DNA of 64,000 bases from Fragilaria crotonensis (lineage: Eukaryota; Bacillariophyta; Fragilariophyceae; Fragilariales; Fragilariaceae): positions 1-64,000 of the forward strand of contig JAKSYS010000075.1 of NCBI GenBank assembly GCA_022925895.1, read 5' to 3'. Positions 31,484-41,706 of this stretch are shown piece after piece. Position 1 is the first letter of the stretch. The number at the start of each line of letters is the position of its first letter. The notes beneath the pieces were generated by a model. It ran no database searches and had not been told where the DNA came from. It worked only from the letters and a program-made list of their open reading frames with translations. The translations under genes were made by a program, and so were the position numbers.

Positions 31484-33295
31484 ATGGATTTGATCGAGGG
31501 ATCCGATGATGAGGAACAGACTACAGAGCCGATTGTGCCTGTGGTTCGCAGACCGGACCGAAGATTTCTCAACCCGGCTCCGCCAACGTCCATGTTGACA
31601 GAAGCCTCCATGGCACTAACAATTCACAAGGGTAGCGAGCAGAAGAAAACTGCTGCTCCAGGTGGAGCTCTCGTGTTAATGAACAACCCGACCAAGGCGG
31701 TGCTGTACCAACCTATACAAGGACCGCAGATGGCGGATCCGAAGCGACCTTCAACAAAAACACCGGGGGTGGTGGAAGCCAATATCGCCTTTGACGAAAG
31801 CACTTTTAATGAACAGAGAACTGCCTTCCAACGTACTGGCAGAGCCTTGGCTCCCTCCAGCACAGGAGAAGTCGTAACACGAACTACTTTGGGTTACACG
31901 GAAACCCGTCTTGAGCATTTTGCCAACGAGGCGATGAATCGTCGCAAACGACCACGATTCGAAGATAAGAGCGAACCAGAACCACTGGTACTTGGAGATG
32001 ACGATGACACACAATTCGGCATCTGGGGTCCTCCCACACGAGAGGAGCTTTGGCATGGAGAGAACGCCCTCTCGGACCTGGCACGCGGCGGTGTGGAGGG
32101 TTTAGCGCCGGAGCAACTTGCGGAACGCGAATATCTGCAAGAACAGAAGCGACAAAAGGGTCTCGAAGAAGAAAACCAAGCCAAGGAACCCGATATCGAT
32201 CGCTTGGTGGAGCGCAAAATGGCTCACTTGCTTCCGCCAAGACTCAAGGGGACGGACCGATCGAACCAACCACCAAGTTCCATGGAAAGGAAGAATTCGA
32301 TTACAAGGAAACTCTTGGATGGCACCTCCTGCTGGCATGGGTTCTGTAAGTGGAGAAGCTGGCGTGGAAGATCACAAATGTTTCGTTCCCAAGAAATGCG
32401 TCCATCGATTTACTGGCCACAACAAGGGTGTTCATCGGATTCGACTTTTCCCAGAACTGGTCACCTGCTGCTTTCGGGTGGTTTGGATGGGAAATGCAAG
32501 GTTTGGTCCATTGAGCATAAGCAGGTGATGCGTACCTACTCGGGCCACGCAGCTGGGGTACGGGACGTACAATTCAATCACGACGGGTCCAAATTTGTCT
32601 CTGCTTCGTTCGATAGGTACCTCCGCTTGTGGAAGACCGAGACAGGTGACGTCTTGCAAACCTTTACCAATCGTAAGGTGCCATATGTTGTCAAGTTCTA
32701 CCCACACGATGACAATCTCTTCGTTGTGGGGTGCAGTGACAATAAGATTGTGACTTACGATGCCACGACTGGTGAAATTACTCAGGAATACAACCACCAC
32801 CTTGCGCCAGTGAACGCTATCCTTTTTGTGGAAGATCATGGAACTAAAATGATAACCAGCAGCGATGACAAGAAAGTGTTGGTATGGGAGTGGGACATTG
32901 GCGTTCCTATCAAGTACATATCAGATCCCACTATGCATTCGATGCCTACGATGACCTTGCACCCGTCCCACCAATTCTTCGTTGGCCAGTCGCTTGACAA
33001 TCAAATTGTAGTCTTTCAAGCCCAGAATCGCTTCGCCATACAGCGAAAACGACGCTTTGCGGGGCATCAAGTGTCTGGATATGCCTGTGAGATGGCCTTT
33101 AGTCCCGACGGCCAATTTCTAGCAAGTGGCGACGGGAATGGCAAGTTATGCTTTTGGGAATGGAAAAGATCGAAATTGCTTCAAAAGTACAAGGCTCACG
33201 ACAAGGGACCAACTATTGGGTGTGTATGGCATCCACTGGAACCGTCGGTGGTGTTTACCTGCGGTTGGGATGGCGTAATCAAAATGTGGCAATGA
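31484..33295 (+). CDS. PRP17: pre-mRNA splicing factor PRP17 (CDC40), WD40 repeat protein
   Basis: PRP17 acts in the second step of pre-mRNA splicing in the nucleus. The start (MDLIEGSDDEEQ) and the N-terminal region are followed by the family block TKFHGKEEFDYK...SWMAPP, then VPKKCVHRFTGHNKGVHRI. Seven WD40 repeats run to the end: HLLLSGGLDGKCKVW, GSKFVSASFDRYLRLW, NLFVVGCSDNKIVTYD, KMITSSDDKKVLVWEW, SIEHKQVMRTYSGHA and YACEMAFSPDGQFLASGDG among them. The end is WHPLEPSVVFTCGWDGVIKMW. The family block is out of the main frame: the reading changes by one base near 32275, 32310 and 32455, and the three changes together restore the frame. So a continuous 603-residue frame exists, but residues about 265-330 of it are not the true protein. 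The true protein should be about 604 residues. Confidence 0.93.
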   Translation: MDLIEGSDDEEQTTEPIVPVVRRPDRRFLNPAPPTSMLTEASMALTIHKGSEQKKTAAPGGALVLMNNPTKAVLYQPIQGPQMADPKRPSTKTPGVVEANIAFDESTFNEQRTAFQRTGRALAPSSTGEVVTRTTLGYTETRLEHFANEAMNRRKRPRFEDKSEPEPLVLGDDDDTQFGIWGPPTREELWHGENALSDLARGGVEGLAPEQLAEREYLQEQKRQKGLEEENQAKEPDIDRLVERKMAHLLPPRLKGTDRSNQPPSSMERKNSITRKLLDGTSCWHGFCKWRSWRGRSQMFRSQEMRPSIYWPQQGCSSDSTFPRTGHLLLSGGLDGKCKVWSIEHKQVMRTYSGHAAGVRDVQFNHDGSKFVSASFDRYLRLWKTETGDVLQTFTNRKVPYVVKFYPHDDNLFVVGCSDNKIVTYDATTGEITQEYNHHLAPVNAILFVEDHGTKMITSSDDKKVLVWEWDIGVPIKYISDPTMHSMPTMTLHPSHQFFVGQSLDNQIVVFQAQNRFAIQRKRRFAGHQVSGYACEMAFSPDGQFLASGDGNGKLCFWEWKRSKLLQKYKAHDKGPTIGCVWHPLEPSVVFTCGWDGVIKMWQ

Positions 33296-33884
33296 GAAAC
33301 GCCGGGTTCTAAATCTCTGCAGGCTAGCTCATCGCTAGAAGGGGAAAGGACATCGACGTCGATAATAGCTAAAGGTCAAGCACACTTCTTATTTCTAGTT
33401 GAGTTGGCGAGAGAATTTGGATTATCGCATACGACACTTCATTGACTACATTGCACTTTCTATTGAGCTTCGGAAACCACTCATAACTGCCGTTAGCCAT
33501 GACAGCGGAGTGAACGCACTCAGTATCATAGCAAGTGCACTAATTGTACAATACCGTTTCCTGGTACCAGTACCGGTAGTAGTATCAAATATGATATACG
33601 TAGTATCGTATAGCATATATGCATACATAGGCGAGTGCACGTAATCTAGCGCATGGTAAATTTCTGGCGCCACAAACTGCGTTCATTTCGGCTCCAGCAG
33701 CAGCAAGCCATTACAGCACTAAGGTTGGTCGGACAGTAACATGATCGAACTTATCCTTCAACTAGGCTCATATCTCGATAATCTCACCGGAATCAAAGGT
33801 ACCCTTGGTGTACGTAGTGTGTTGGGCGACTAGGATGATTAGAGGACTGATACATGTATCCTCGTTCATGATTTTCTAACAAAA
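33296..33884. other. spacer, no gene seen
   Basis: No gene or repeat element is supported. GTAC/ATAC-rich words occur at 33560-33630. Confidence 0.4.
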
Positions 33885-34733
33885 ATGCATTTGCTCCCGT
33901 TTCTTGACGCTTGCACATACACGCACACACAGCACATTGCCATCTTTCTCATTATCTTGGTCGCACACACCTTGGCGAACTATGTTCCATCAGTTAATAT
34001 TCCACAAACAGGACCAAAGAAAGAAGTAAGAGCGGACGAGAAGGATCCTCCTCGGAATTTTACTTCGAAACAGCTAGCCGAGTTTGATGGGACCAAGGAT
34101 GGCGACGAGGATAAACCGGTCTACCTTGCATTGAATGGCATTGTCTTCGACGTGTCTGAGGGTCGCAACTTTTATGGTCCAGGAGGACCGTACGAACTCT
34201 TTGCGGGACATGAATGTGGTGTGGCCTTGGCCAAAATGTCATTTGACACTGAATATCTTGACGACATGGCCTCGATTCCCAATCTCAAGCATGGAGAACG
34301 AGTGGAGTTGGAAAATTGGATTGAAAAATTCACCCACTATCGTTGCTACCCTGTCATGGGAAGACTCATTCTCGATGACCAGTTACCATCCAGCGATCGA
34401 ATCCTCACAAAGGAGGACTTGGCAAAACATTCTGGTTTGGAGGAAACGCCGGACAAATACGGAGCTGCGCCAATTTACATCGGTGCTGGCGACAAGGTGT
34501 TTGACGTTTCCTTTGGTGGTGTGATCTTTTATGGACCTGGTTGCTCGTACCATCGATTTGCGGGGAAGGATGCTTCTCGCGCGCTAGCCAAAATGAGTTT
34601 TGAAACCGAAGATATCGAAAACAACTCTGTCGATGATTTGACCGACAAGCAACGTCAAGTTCTCGATGACTGGATCAAGAATTTCGAGGTACGAAAAGGA
34701 TATCCCATTGTAGGACGACTAGGGAAAAGTTGA
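33885..34733 (+). CDS. tandem MAPR (cytochrome b5-like heme/steroid-binding) membrane protein
   Basis: 282 residues. A hydrophobic N-terminal anchor (HIAIFLIILVAHTLANYV) is followed by two MAPR-type cytochrome b5-like domains. Domain 1 (about 58-158) has PVYLALNGIVFDVSEGRNFY then YELFAGHECGVALAKMSF; domain 2 (about 172-280) has PIYIGAGDKVFDVSFGGVIF then YHRFAGKDASRALAKMSF. Each closes with a similar W-I-x(n)-YPVxGRL motif. Membrane-associated progesterone receptor components usually have one such domain and bind heme with a conserved Tyr; here the FYGPGGPY and FYGPGCSY segments supply Tyr candidates in both. Internal duplication is evident. It probably sits in the ER or a related membrane and may modulate cytochromes P450 or sterol enzymes (inference from the family). 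Confidence 0.82.
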   Translation: MHLLPFLDACTYTHTQHIAIFLIILVAHTLANYVPSVNIPQTGPKKEVRADEKDPPRNFTSKQLAEFDGTKDGDEDKPVYLALNGIVFDVSEGRNFYGPGGPYELFAGHECGVALAKMSFDTEYLDDMASIPNLKHGERVELENWIEKFTHYRCYPVMGRLILDDQLPSSDRILTKEDLAKHSGLEETPDKYGAAPIYIGAGDKVFDVSFGGVIFYGPGCSYHRFAGKDASRALAKMSFETEDIENNSVDDLTDKQRQVLDDWIKNFEVRKGYPIVGRLGKS

Positions 34734-34792
34734 GATCTCGTGGTTCTAAAATTCTAAGAAAGAGAGTAAGTCTATTATGTGGTTGCTAGAGT

Positions 34793-35875
34793 TTATGGTG
34801 TCGTACAATTCGCTTCACTCGGATTTGTAGGGTCGTGTTGGCTCACGGGCATGTCATCAAAAAGAATGACGGGGTTTATAGGTGCAGCCTTGGTGTTGTC
34901 GGTGTCATCACACAGAATCGTGAGGTCCAACTGGGCAGGTTTGGTCTCGTTTGCTTCTCGCCTCCAGCTTCGATAGCTGCAACAACCAAAAAGCACCTCC
35001 GCGACAACAAAGCCAACGATGATTAAGGCCCACCCAAGAAATGGGGACGCGCTTCCTGCGCCACTATTTCTAGCAAGCTGCGGCATTGTGTCTCTGCTCA
35101 TTGAGTTCGAGGGTTCGAGGGTGGGGGTATTGCTGTAAGTGGCTTCTTCGTTCGTTGGAGTGTCAATTAATTCTTCATTTGTTTTCTCCATTTCGTGAGC
35201 AGGTCGCCAGTCGTCATTCCAGTGAAGAGATGAAGGAGCAAGATCGATTGGAGAAGAAAGAGACTGCTCCATGCGAAGAGACATACGTTTGCCTGAGTTA
35301 GTGGATGAATACTGGTCCATTCCCCAAAGTGCCGTCGGGGTGGAAAACATATCTGGGTCGAACTGGTGCCCGAAGTCAACAGTCGTCGGCCCACCTGTTT
35401 GAGGCAGGGCCTCAGTCGGAACAGCAATTAACTCAGAAGAGCCTTTGCCATCCGCAGTGACAGGCGTTGACGTCGGGACTTTTGGTTCACGAACGACCCA
35501 CTTGCATGGGCGGAGGACTGAGAAATTACTTATGCTGCACAGATCCTCAGTGATGGTGTCGCAATCAGTTTTCTCACCGTCCACGCCCGAAAAGCATCGA
35601 TGGCTATCCCACGAGCAGAACCCTTGATATATTCCTAGCGCAGATATGCAATCCAACTCGTTGTACAGAGTACCACACGAACTGGAACCATCCAATGCGT
35701 TGATATCACCAGAATAGCTGCGCACATTGCTGCACACATGTGATTGGAGACTGGTTTCACGGTTTGTGGATTCGTCCTGAAGCGCTTGAATTCTCCCACA
35801 TGAAACCCCGAGAAATACTACGAAAACGAGCAATGCGTGTATGCCATTTGAAGACACCAGGATCTTGGTCGTCAT
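34793..35875 (-). CDS. type I membrane protein with Cys-containing ectodomain
   Basis: The ATG at 35875 (MTTKILVSSNGIHALLVFVV) gives a signal peptide. The ectodomain has paired Cys-rich segments (SSCGTLYNELDCISALGIYQ; YQGFCSWDSHRCFSGV; DLCSISNFSVLRPCKWV) resembling each other, then a long Ser/Thr/Pro stalk. One transmembrane helix follows (GWALIIVGFVVAEVLFGCC) with a basic stop-transfer (SYRSWRR) and a tail with a duplicated motif (LTILCDDTDN and VILFDDMPVS). I recognise no family. It may be a surface receptor or wall-anchored protein. Its stop is 59 bp from the end of the convergent MAPR gene. Confidence 0.6.
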   Translation of the reverse strand: MTTKILVSSNGIHALLVFVVFLGVSCGRIQALQDESTNRETSLQSHVCSNVRSYSGDINALDGSSSCGTLYNELDCISALGIYQGFCSWDSHRCFSGVDGEKTDCDTITEDLCSISNFSVLRPCKWVVREPKVPTSTPVTADGKGSSELIAVPTEALPQTGGPTTVDFGHQFDPDMFSTPTALWGMDQYSSTNSGKRMSLRMEQSLSSPIDLAPSSLHWNDDWRPAHEMEKTNEELIDTPTNEEATYSNTPTLEPSNSMSRDTMPQLARNSGAGSASPFLGWALIIVGFVVAEVLFGCCSYRSWRREANETKPAQLDLTILCDDTDNTKAAPINPVILFDDMPVSQHDPTNPSEANCTTP

Positions 35876-36458
35876 CACTCGTTGATAGGCTTTAGAAGTG
35901 ATGTGCTTGGGGCAAGAGACAATCTGGCGCAAACGAATTCTCTGGGACGAGTTTATGAAGACAACAATCTAGCAATCGAAAAAGTGAGACACGATACGCG
36001 AACACGATGGTCGACAAAATCTTGACGAAATGAGACCGTGACGTGCATCGTGCACCAATACTGTACCTAATACTACAGTAGGAAATACCAAGAACACGTA
36101 TCATCTATGCATATGACTTACATAGACGTGCATACAGAGTGTACGCCTCTACTAACTTACCATTAGTCTACTCGACCAGTACCAGTACGAAATTGAAAAT
36201 ATGCACTGTATACGTGTATACGGGTTGGCGTCAGGTTTTTGCATTCGTGTGAATCGAATCGTGCTGTTGTCTTCGAAAAAGAAATTGATGTCATCAATTG
36301 GAAATTATTGCCTCGCGTTTTTGTCACATCAACAAGGAGATTGAAACAACGCGATCACTGGAACAGCAAAGTAAACCTCGTACCGAGAGGCCTAGCATAT
36401 TCCAAACAGGGTATTCCCTTTGTTAAACCAATTGCTGTCTCTTATTGATAAAGTAAAT
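35876..36458. other. spacer between divergent genes
   Basis: No gene supported. It would hold promoters of the type I membrane protein gene and the RING gene. Confidence 0.4.
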
Positions 36459-37433
36459 ATGGGTGCGGGCTTCTTCCTTCCGAGCACTCGTCGTCACGAT
36501 CGAATCGAGATTTTTGACTACACGTCGCTTATCATAGATGGCAGACTTCTGAAGTCGGTCCAGGCCCCAGCATGCTTAGAAGAGTTGGTCGATTGGACGA
36601 AAGCAGCAAACCTGATGATAAGGGACATGCCAGATATGATTCAGATTAGATTTCGACCTTATATCAAGACATCGTACCATAACGATGAACCAGACAGCGA
36701 CCTGTCGTCTGTAAGTCAAATATATGAATAACGCCCCGAGGACGTTGCGCAGCACGTTCTTTAGATCTTCTGCTTCTCATGGATGATGGTGGGGATTTTG
36801 ATATTGCGATATCTCTTTTCTTACGGATTTGTATTTCATTTGAATAAATCAACAACAGGTGGTCATTGTTGGAGAGGGAGCAGAAGCAGGCACCTTACCG
36901 GATTCCACACTAAAGAAGTCTGTCATTTCCGTGCCGGATTTTTGCATCTACTACATGCTGCTTCGAAGATACTCTGAAATCATGGATATTGGCAGGCCAT
37001 CGTTCCTGCTGAATGGGTTGTCAAGACCGGAATGTGGCATCTGCATGAGCCAAGCCGATGAAGTCGTGCTTCCCTGTGCACACAGCATGTGTTCCACCTG
37101 CGCCATGAAATGGGTGGAAGTTCATGCAAATTGCCCATTTTGCCGTTATCACTATGATGACCTTAAGCGACTTGAAAGAGATCAATGGCAGGTAGGTTAG
37201 TGTGCGTTCATTTTGTTCGTGGTCCAAAATTCAATCTCACAGGAAAGCAGCTTCATACATGGTCGCAGGATTCACTTGAGCATGATATCTGTAATTTGGA
37301 ATCGAGACTGAAATCGTTTTGGTACAAACGCAGTAGCTTCTCATTGATCACACCTGACGAGTGGATACCGCTCTCATCCTCAGCCACCGTGACATCGGTG
37401 AATGTAAACAATGATTTCGTCCTGATTCAGTAG
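36459..37433 (+). CDS. RING-type E3 ubiquitin ligase, RNF141/AIRP2-like
   Basis: Three exons: 36459-36710, 36859-37191 and 37251-37433, with GTAAGT...AACAG and GTAGGT...GCAG introns of 148 and 59 bp, both in phase 0. The product is 255 residues. The N-terminal part (RIEIFDYTSLIIDGRLLKSV) is an unnamed domain. The C3HC4 RING is CGICMSQADEVVLPCAHSMC...CAMKWVEVHANCPFCR (about residues 140-180). It is followed by DQWQLHTW, the Trp-containing segment found after the RING in RNF141 and plant AIRP2-like ligases. It should pair with an E2 to ubiquitinate unknown substrates. The gene ends 33 bp from the end of a convergent E2 gene. Confidence 0.75.
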
Positions 37434-37466
37434 AAGATTTGCATACTAAACTATATTTCAAAGTCA

Positions 37467-38166
37467 CTATATTCCTCCCAGAAGTTCATTGACCGCAGCA
37501 CTCTCGTCCCAACCATGCTTTTCGAGAGCTCGCTTTGCCGACTTTCTATCAAAGCCCATATCACAGACACGTGCAATGGCTTCTTCTTGGTTCGTTTCCT
37601 TGGCATACGTTTCAGTCCAAAACTTGGCGGTTTGGTCAAAGTTGGAACGGTCATTCAGGTACATTTTGGCAACTTCTGCATCCTGCGGATCCGCAGGTTC
37701 TGGAGAACAAAGCAGGGCCTGGAGAGAAAGCAACGCCGTCTTGATGGTGAGAGCGGGCGACCATTGGTCTTTGAGAATGTCCTGCAAAACACGAATTCGG
37801 AAAATGGAACAGAAGCAAAGAAGAGGGTCAGCACGGGTGTTGGTACATTTCTTAGGTGTGGTTGTCTGATTGTGTCGCTCTCGCGGATCTTACCAGACAA
37901 ATCGCTCCAGTTTGCGAGGAAATGTTGGGGTGCCAGATTTTGGTGTGAAACTTCATCTTGGGTGGTTCAAACGGATATTGTTTCGGAATGTCAATGTCAA
38001 TTTGAAAGATCCCACCTTCGTAGGGAGTGCCTTCTGGTCCCTTTATCGTCCCGATCAGGACTCTTAGATTGTCGGGTCTGACCGGAACGGCCTTCACTCC
38101 AGAGGTTGCGTCATCTCTCCCAACTTCTGAGAGTTCCTTCGACAGACGAGTAGCAGCAGACGACAT
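37467..38166 (-). CDS. UBE2K: ubiquitin-conjugating enzyme E2 with C-terminal UBA (UBE2K/Ubc1 type)
   Basis: Exon 1 is 38166-37894 and exon 2 is 37781-37467, with a 112-bp GTAAGA...TGCAG intron. The UBC fold starts MSSAATRLSKELSEVGRD and includes GTPYEGGIFQIDIDIPKQYP. The HPN motif is followed by the catalytic Cys (WHPNISSQTGAICLDILKDQ); the intron follows the Leu next to that Cys. A C-terminal UBA (EAIARVCDMGFDRKSAKRAL) marks it as the E2-25K/UBE2K group, which builds K48-linked chains. The product is about 195 residues and fully open. Confidence 0.9.
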
Positions 38167-39882
38167 TGAGGATCACAACAACCGTTACAGTAACCAGCGA
38201 CAACTTGGCGAGCGATAGAAAACGAATAGCGAAGAAGAAGAGAAACCGTAGTATCTGTAACTGATTTCTATCTTGTATGCGCCGGGAGGGCAACCTGAAT
38301 GACCGCAGCCTTGGTTCTCTTGAGAAGAGTGTTGCAGATTTGCTTGCGGTTAGCGGTTAGCGTAATCTTCTACGGGTTCGGCTACAGTACCGGTAGTCTT
38401 GAGCCCTTGAGCACATCCAGATTTGCGAACTGGTGCTGATGATGCAATCGGAATTTCATTCTGAAGCATTCGAACTGGGCACTGTCGTCACAGTACTGTA
38501 CTCGGAGTATACTCTACACTCTACTGTCCGCTCTCCACCGTCCACACGTCCGCACTCCACAGATTCAGGTCAGCGCTCACCACACACATTCGACAGACGT
38601 AGTTGGATGTCCAGGATGCAGCATTTGGTTTCACCAATCATGCTACTGTACTCACATTTCTCTGGATAAATTTGCTTTAGAAGCTCATCGTGGCTTCAAG
38701 AATTCCATTCCAACACTGCAAACCCTAAATTTGACAGTCAAGAATTAAAAGGCTAAATCTTGAATTGACAGCACCACATTGCTTTACTGGTAGGTGCAAC
38801 TCTACAACCCTAGTCAGGTTTGACACTTTTTCTCACCTTCAAAACATGTTGTGGCCCTACAAAGGTGAACCTATTATAGGGTTCCATAAGGGAAGCTCCT
38901 GAAGAAGTTTACCATTCTCAATGCTCAATGGCGGTTTTTGGAATTGAGAAAAGATGTACCAGCAGAGTCTTTGCTTTAAATGCTCAAATGTTCCTGGAGA
39001 ACAATTCTTAAAAAGTCATCCTACTTAACCCAGAGTGTTGCGGTGATTCAAAATACTATAAATTTGAATCTTGATTGCACCAGGGGTCATGCAGTTCATG
39101 GAGATGCACAAGACTTCCTCTGGCATTTGCTTACAATTGTTGAAGGTGTTGAAGATCACAGAACTGCATGTCTTTGCTTCCAGCACAAAAAGATATGGTT
39201 GTTCAGTTGACTTTTATGAACTTCATGTGCACCTCCGCAACCAAAATAAGTTACCATCCCTCAGCACCAAACATTCAATTGGGAAATAGAAGGGTAGTAC
39301 TATGCTTCAGGGTGAAGCAGATACAAGAAATTGGCGAAACCTGTTGTTTATGAGGTTTTATTGAGAAAGGAGACAACAACAAGACTGTCAAATAATCAGG
39401 AGTTGTTGCCAGCAGGAATGTCAGCTTCTGCAGTCTTCCCCAACCCTGGCAGCTATGACAGACGACAAAAAAAATATCACTCCAGTTGCCTCGATAGGTC
39501 TATCATGCTACTGTACAGTGTATGCATATGGAGCATCATATGCATAGCGATCATACCCATGTCGTGTTCGGTGGGCGTGTATGTGTCACCTGTCACCCAT
39601 ACGACTATAGGCAACGGCGGTTTTTTCGTCAGTTCGTGTGCACGACGTCACGAAAACGAAAAACCGTTATGACAATTACGAACATGGGTTTGAAGTTCGA
39701 ACACGGGACTCTATGCATGTGCCATGTGCTATGTGTTTTCGATGTGCAAAAAGGGATCCCATGAAAGGCGACTACAAAAAATGCTCGCTCACTCTGGAAA
39801 ACACGAACACGAGGCGTCTCAGCAACCAGGACAGCGTGAACGACGACAACCACTAATTTCCCGGCTACCTCGTCAAGCAGAC
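38167..39882. other. spacer with a degenerate AT-rich repeat (38690-39490)
   Basis: No host gene supported. The central 0.8 kb is AT-rich and reads as worn coding sequence (VDFYELHVHLRNQNKL, HAVHGDAQDFLWHLLTIVEG in different frames), probably an old transposon fragment of unknown type. 39640-39880 is open in frame with the RING-H2 gene downstream but has no clear start. Confidence 0.35.
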
Positions 39883-40563
39883 ATGGACGACAGTTGCACT
39901 ACTCCTCTTGTTGAACCACGAAAAAGTCGTGGAACACCATCTACGCCTGTTCCACCCGTCGTGAAGGGGCAACCACCGCATACTGACGAATTCTCGTGCG
40001 ACATGACGATCTCGCCGGAGCAACCGCAGGCCAACACCAGTTTTTCTTCTCCTCCTCGAACTGGCGATCCGTCGGAAGAAGAGTCCATTGCTTTGGCACG
40101 ACAGCTCATGGCGCAAGAAGCATTGGAGTCGTACGCTGCATTTTCCAGCGATTACTTACGGTACAATACGGCACAATATTCGCAAGAAGATCTGGAAGCC
40201 CTCCATGCTGCATTGGACGACGATATCGACGAACAAGTTGGTGGTGAATCAAATGGTGAACAGTACGAAATCATGTTACGTTTAGGCGAGGCAATTGGTG
40301 ATGTCAAAAACGAACGTTGGAAGATGGTGTCGGATCAGTACATTTCCTTGCTGCCAACGTTTGAGTTCGACCATGAAGCAGTCAAACAATTGGATGAGAA
40401 TGATTCCAGACGTAAATGCTTGGTTTGTCAATTTGTCTACGAGGATGGAGAACATTTGAGAACACTTCCGTGCGGGCACTGTTTCCATGCTGACTGCGTC
40501 GACCAGTGGTTGAAGGACAAGGATTGTTGCGCGTACTGTAGACAGCCAATTGTCCAGGGTTAA
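39883..40563 (+). CDS. RING-H2 finger protein (probable E3 ligase)
   Basis: From the ATG at 39883 (MDDSCTTPLVEPRKSRGTP) it makes 226 residues. The N-terminal third is Pro/Ser-rich and disordered, then an acidic helical segment (SEEESIALARQLMAQEALES) similar to those found in other RING-H2 proteins. The C-terminal RING-H2 is CLVCQFVYEDGEHLRTLPCG-HCFH-ADC...CCAYC, with the C3H2C3 spacing. In-frame open sequence extends upstream to 39724, so a longer start is possible. No transmembrane segment. The substrate is unknown. Confidence 0.75.
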   Translation: MDDSCTTPLVEPRKSRGTPSTPVPPVVKGQPPHTDEFSCDMTISPEQPQANTSFSSPPRTGDPSEEESIALARQLMAQEALESYAAFSSDYLRYNTAQYSQEDLEALHAALDDDIDEQVGGESNGEQYEIMLRLGEAIGDVKNERWKMVSDQYISLLPTFEFDHEAVKQLDENDSRRKCLVCQFVYEDGEHLRTLPCGHCFHADCVDQWLKDKDCCAYCRQPIVQG

Positions 40564-40782
40564 AGGGAGCGCATTCCTCATGTCTTTCCAGGAGAACATA
40601 GGTGCACGATGGACTGCGTTCCCCGTGTAGTGCGATTCATTAATTCTTCATGTGCCGTGAGTGGCGAGCCCGGCCGTTAGAGGATTCGTCGGAAGTCTGC
40701 TTAATAAACATGACATTAAGCTAGAAGAGCTACAACCAGAACCTTATGTGTGTCAACCTCCTCCTCGTATCGTGTTGTTTCG

Positions 40783-41330
40783 TTACAGCAACCTTATTCT
40801 TCCTACTTCTCGCCACTCTGCCACACCTGCTACCGTCCCCGGTTCTGTTTTCCACAACGCTAGTTCCGTAGCCTTAAACCCTTGACGAAGAACCACAGTC
40901 TCAGGATCAGGTACATTTTCAGTTCCATAGTACAGCGAAAAATGTGGCTCGCAGATCATTGGGGCAAACTTGGGTTCTAAAGGTCGCTCAAAGAAAGTTA
41001 GACAAGCATCCACCAATTCAATCAAACTCTGGGTCGCTCGGCCACTGCAACGAGGGCTTGATTCCACTGCACTGTGCCATCGCGCCGCATTGATACTGTC
41101 CTATCAAGGAATTGACAATCGATACCTTTCACAAATCTGCCTCGCAAGGCTTCTTGGAGGTCCCGGCACAGTTCAGTGGGATCATCACACTGAATTCCTC
41201 CAACAATTGTCACGTGGGGTTCAAAGGGCACAGACGACGCTCCTCGTCCTTCAGCAGATAACTCATCAATCAAACCCCTCCAGTCATTCCCAACCGACGC
41301 TGGAGGGAGCAGCCAAAGTGAACATCTCAT
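40783..41330 (-). CDS. 2H-family cyclic nucleotide phosphodiesterase-like protein
   Basis: The two H-x-T/S motifs of the 2H phosphoesterase family are EPHVTIVGGI (about 41225-41195) and EPHFSLYYGT (about 40940-40915). Order and spacing fit plant and yeast CPDase (CPD1), which opens ADP-ribose 1'',2''-cyclic phosphate in tRNA-splicing metabolism. The ATG at 41330 gives MRCSLWLLPP, a typical beta-strand start of this family. One frame change lies near 41045, between the two motifs. The product is about 182 residues. It is divergent from the plastid-protein gene starting at 41707. Confidence 0.65.
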
Positions 41331-41706
41331 CGTGTTTCCCACAATGCGGCCCTGACCACCACAATTACTTGGAGATCTTCAGAAGTCGATGAAAAAAATT
41401 GAGGCGTATCTTTTTAGTGTCTTGCTTTTCTTCAAACGAGAGCGCAACTCGCGACACACATGATGGTATGCATATATGATATATGGCATTTATCTCACGA
41501 AGCAGAGGCGTGAAAATGGTACCAGGTACCAGGTGATAGTATGTGTACATACTCGTACATGCGTATGTCGTATGTATGATACGCGTGAATGCGTACTACT
41601 GGCCACTGGCTACTTGTACTGGCGAAATAAAACATCCGCAATCCGCAATCCGCACTTCCTCGTAATAAAAAAGCACACTCTGTCGACAAGAAATTCGATT
41701 CAACCG

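Noticed and set aside
31484-33295. Programmed frameshifting as a host-wide mechanism
   Set aside because: Breaks are of both signs, share no slippery motif, and occur within conserved domains where relatives have a single frame.
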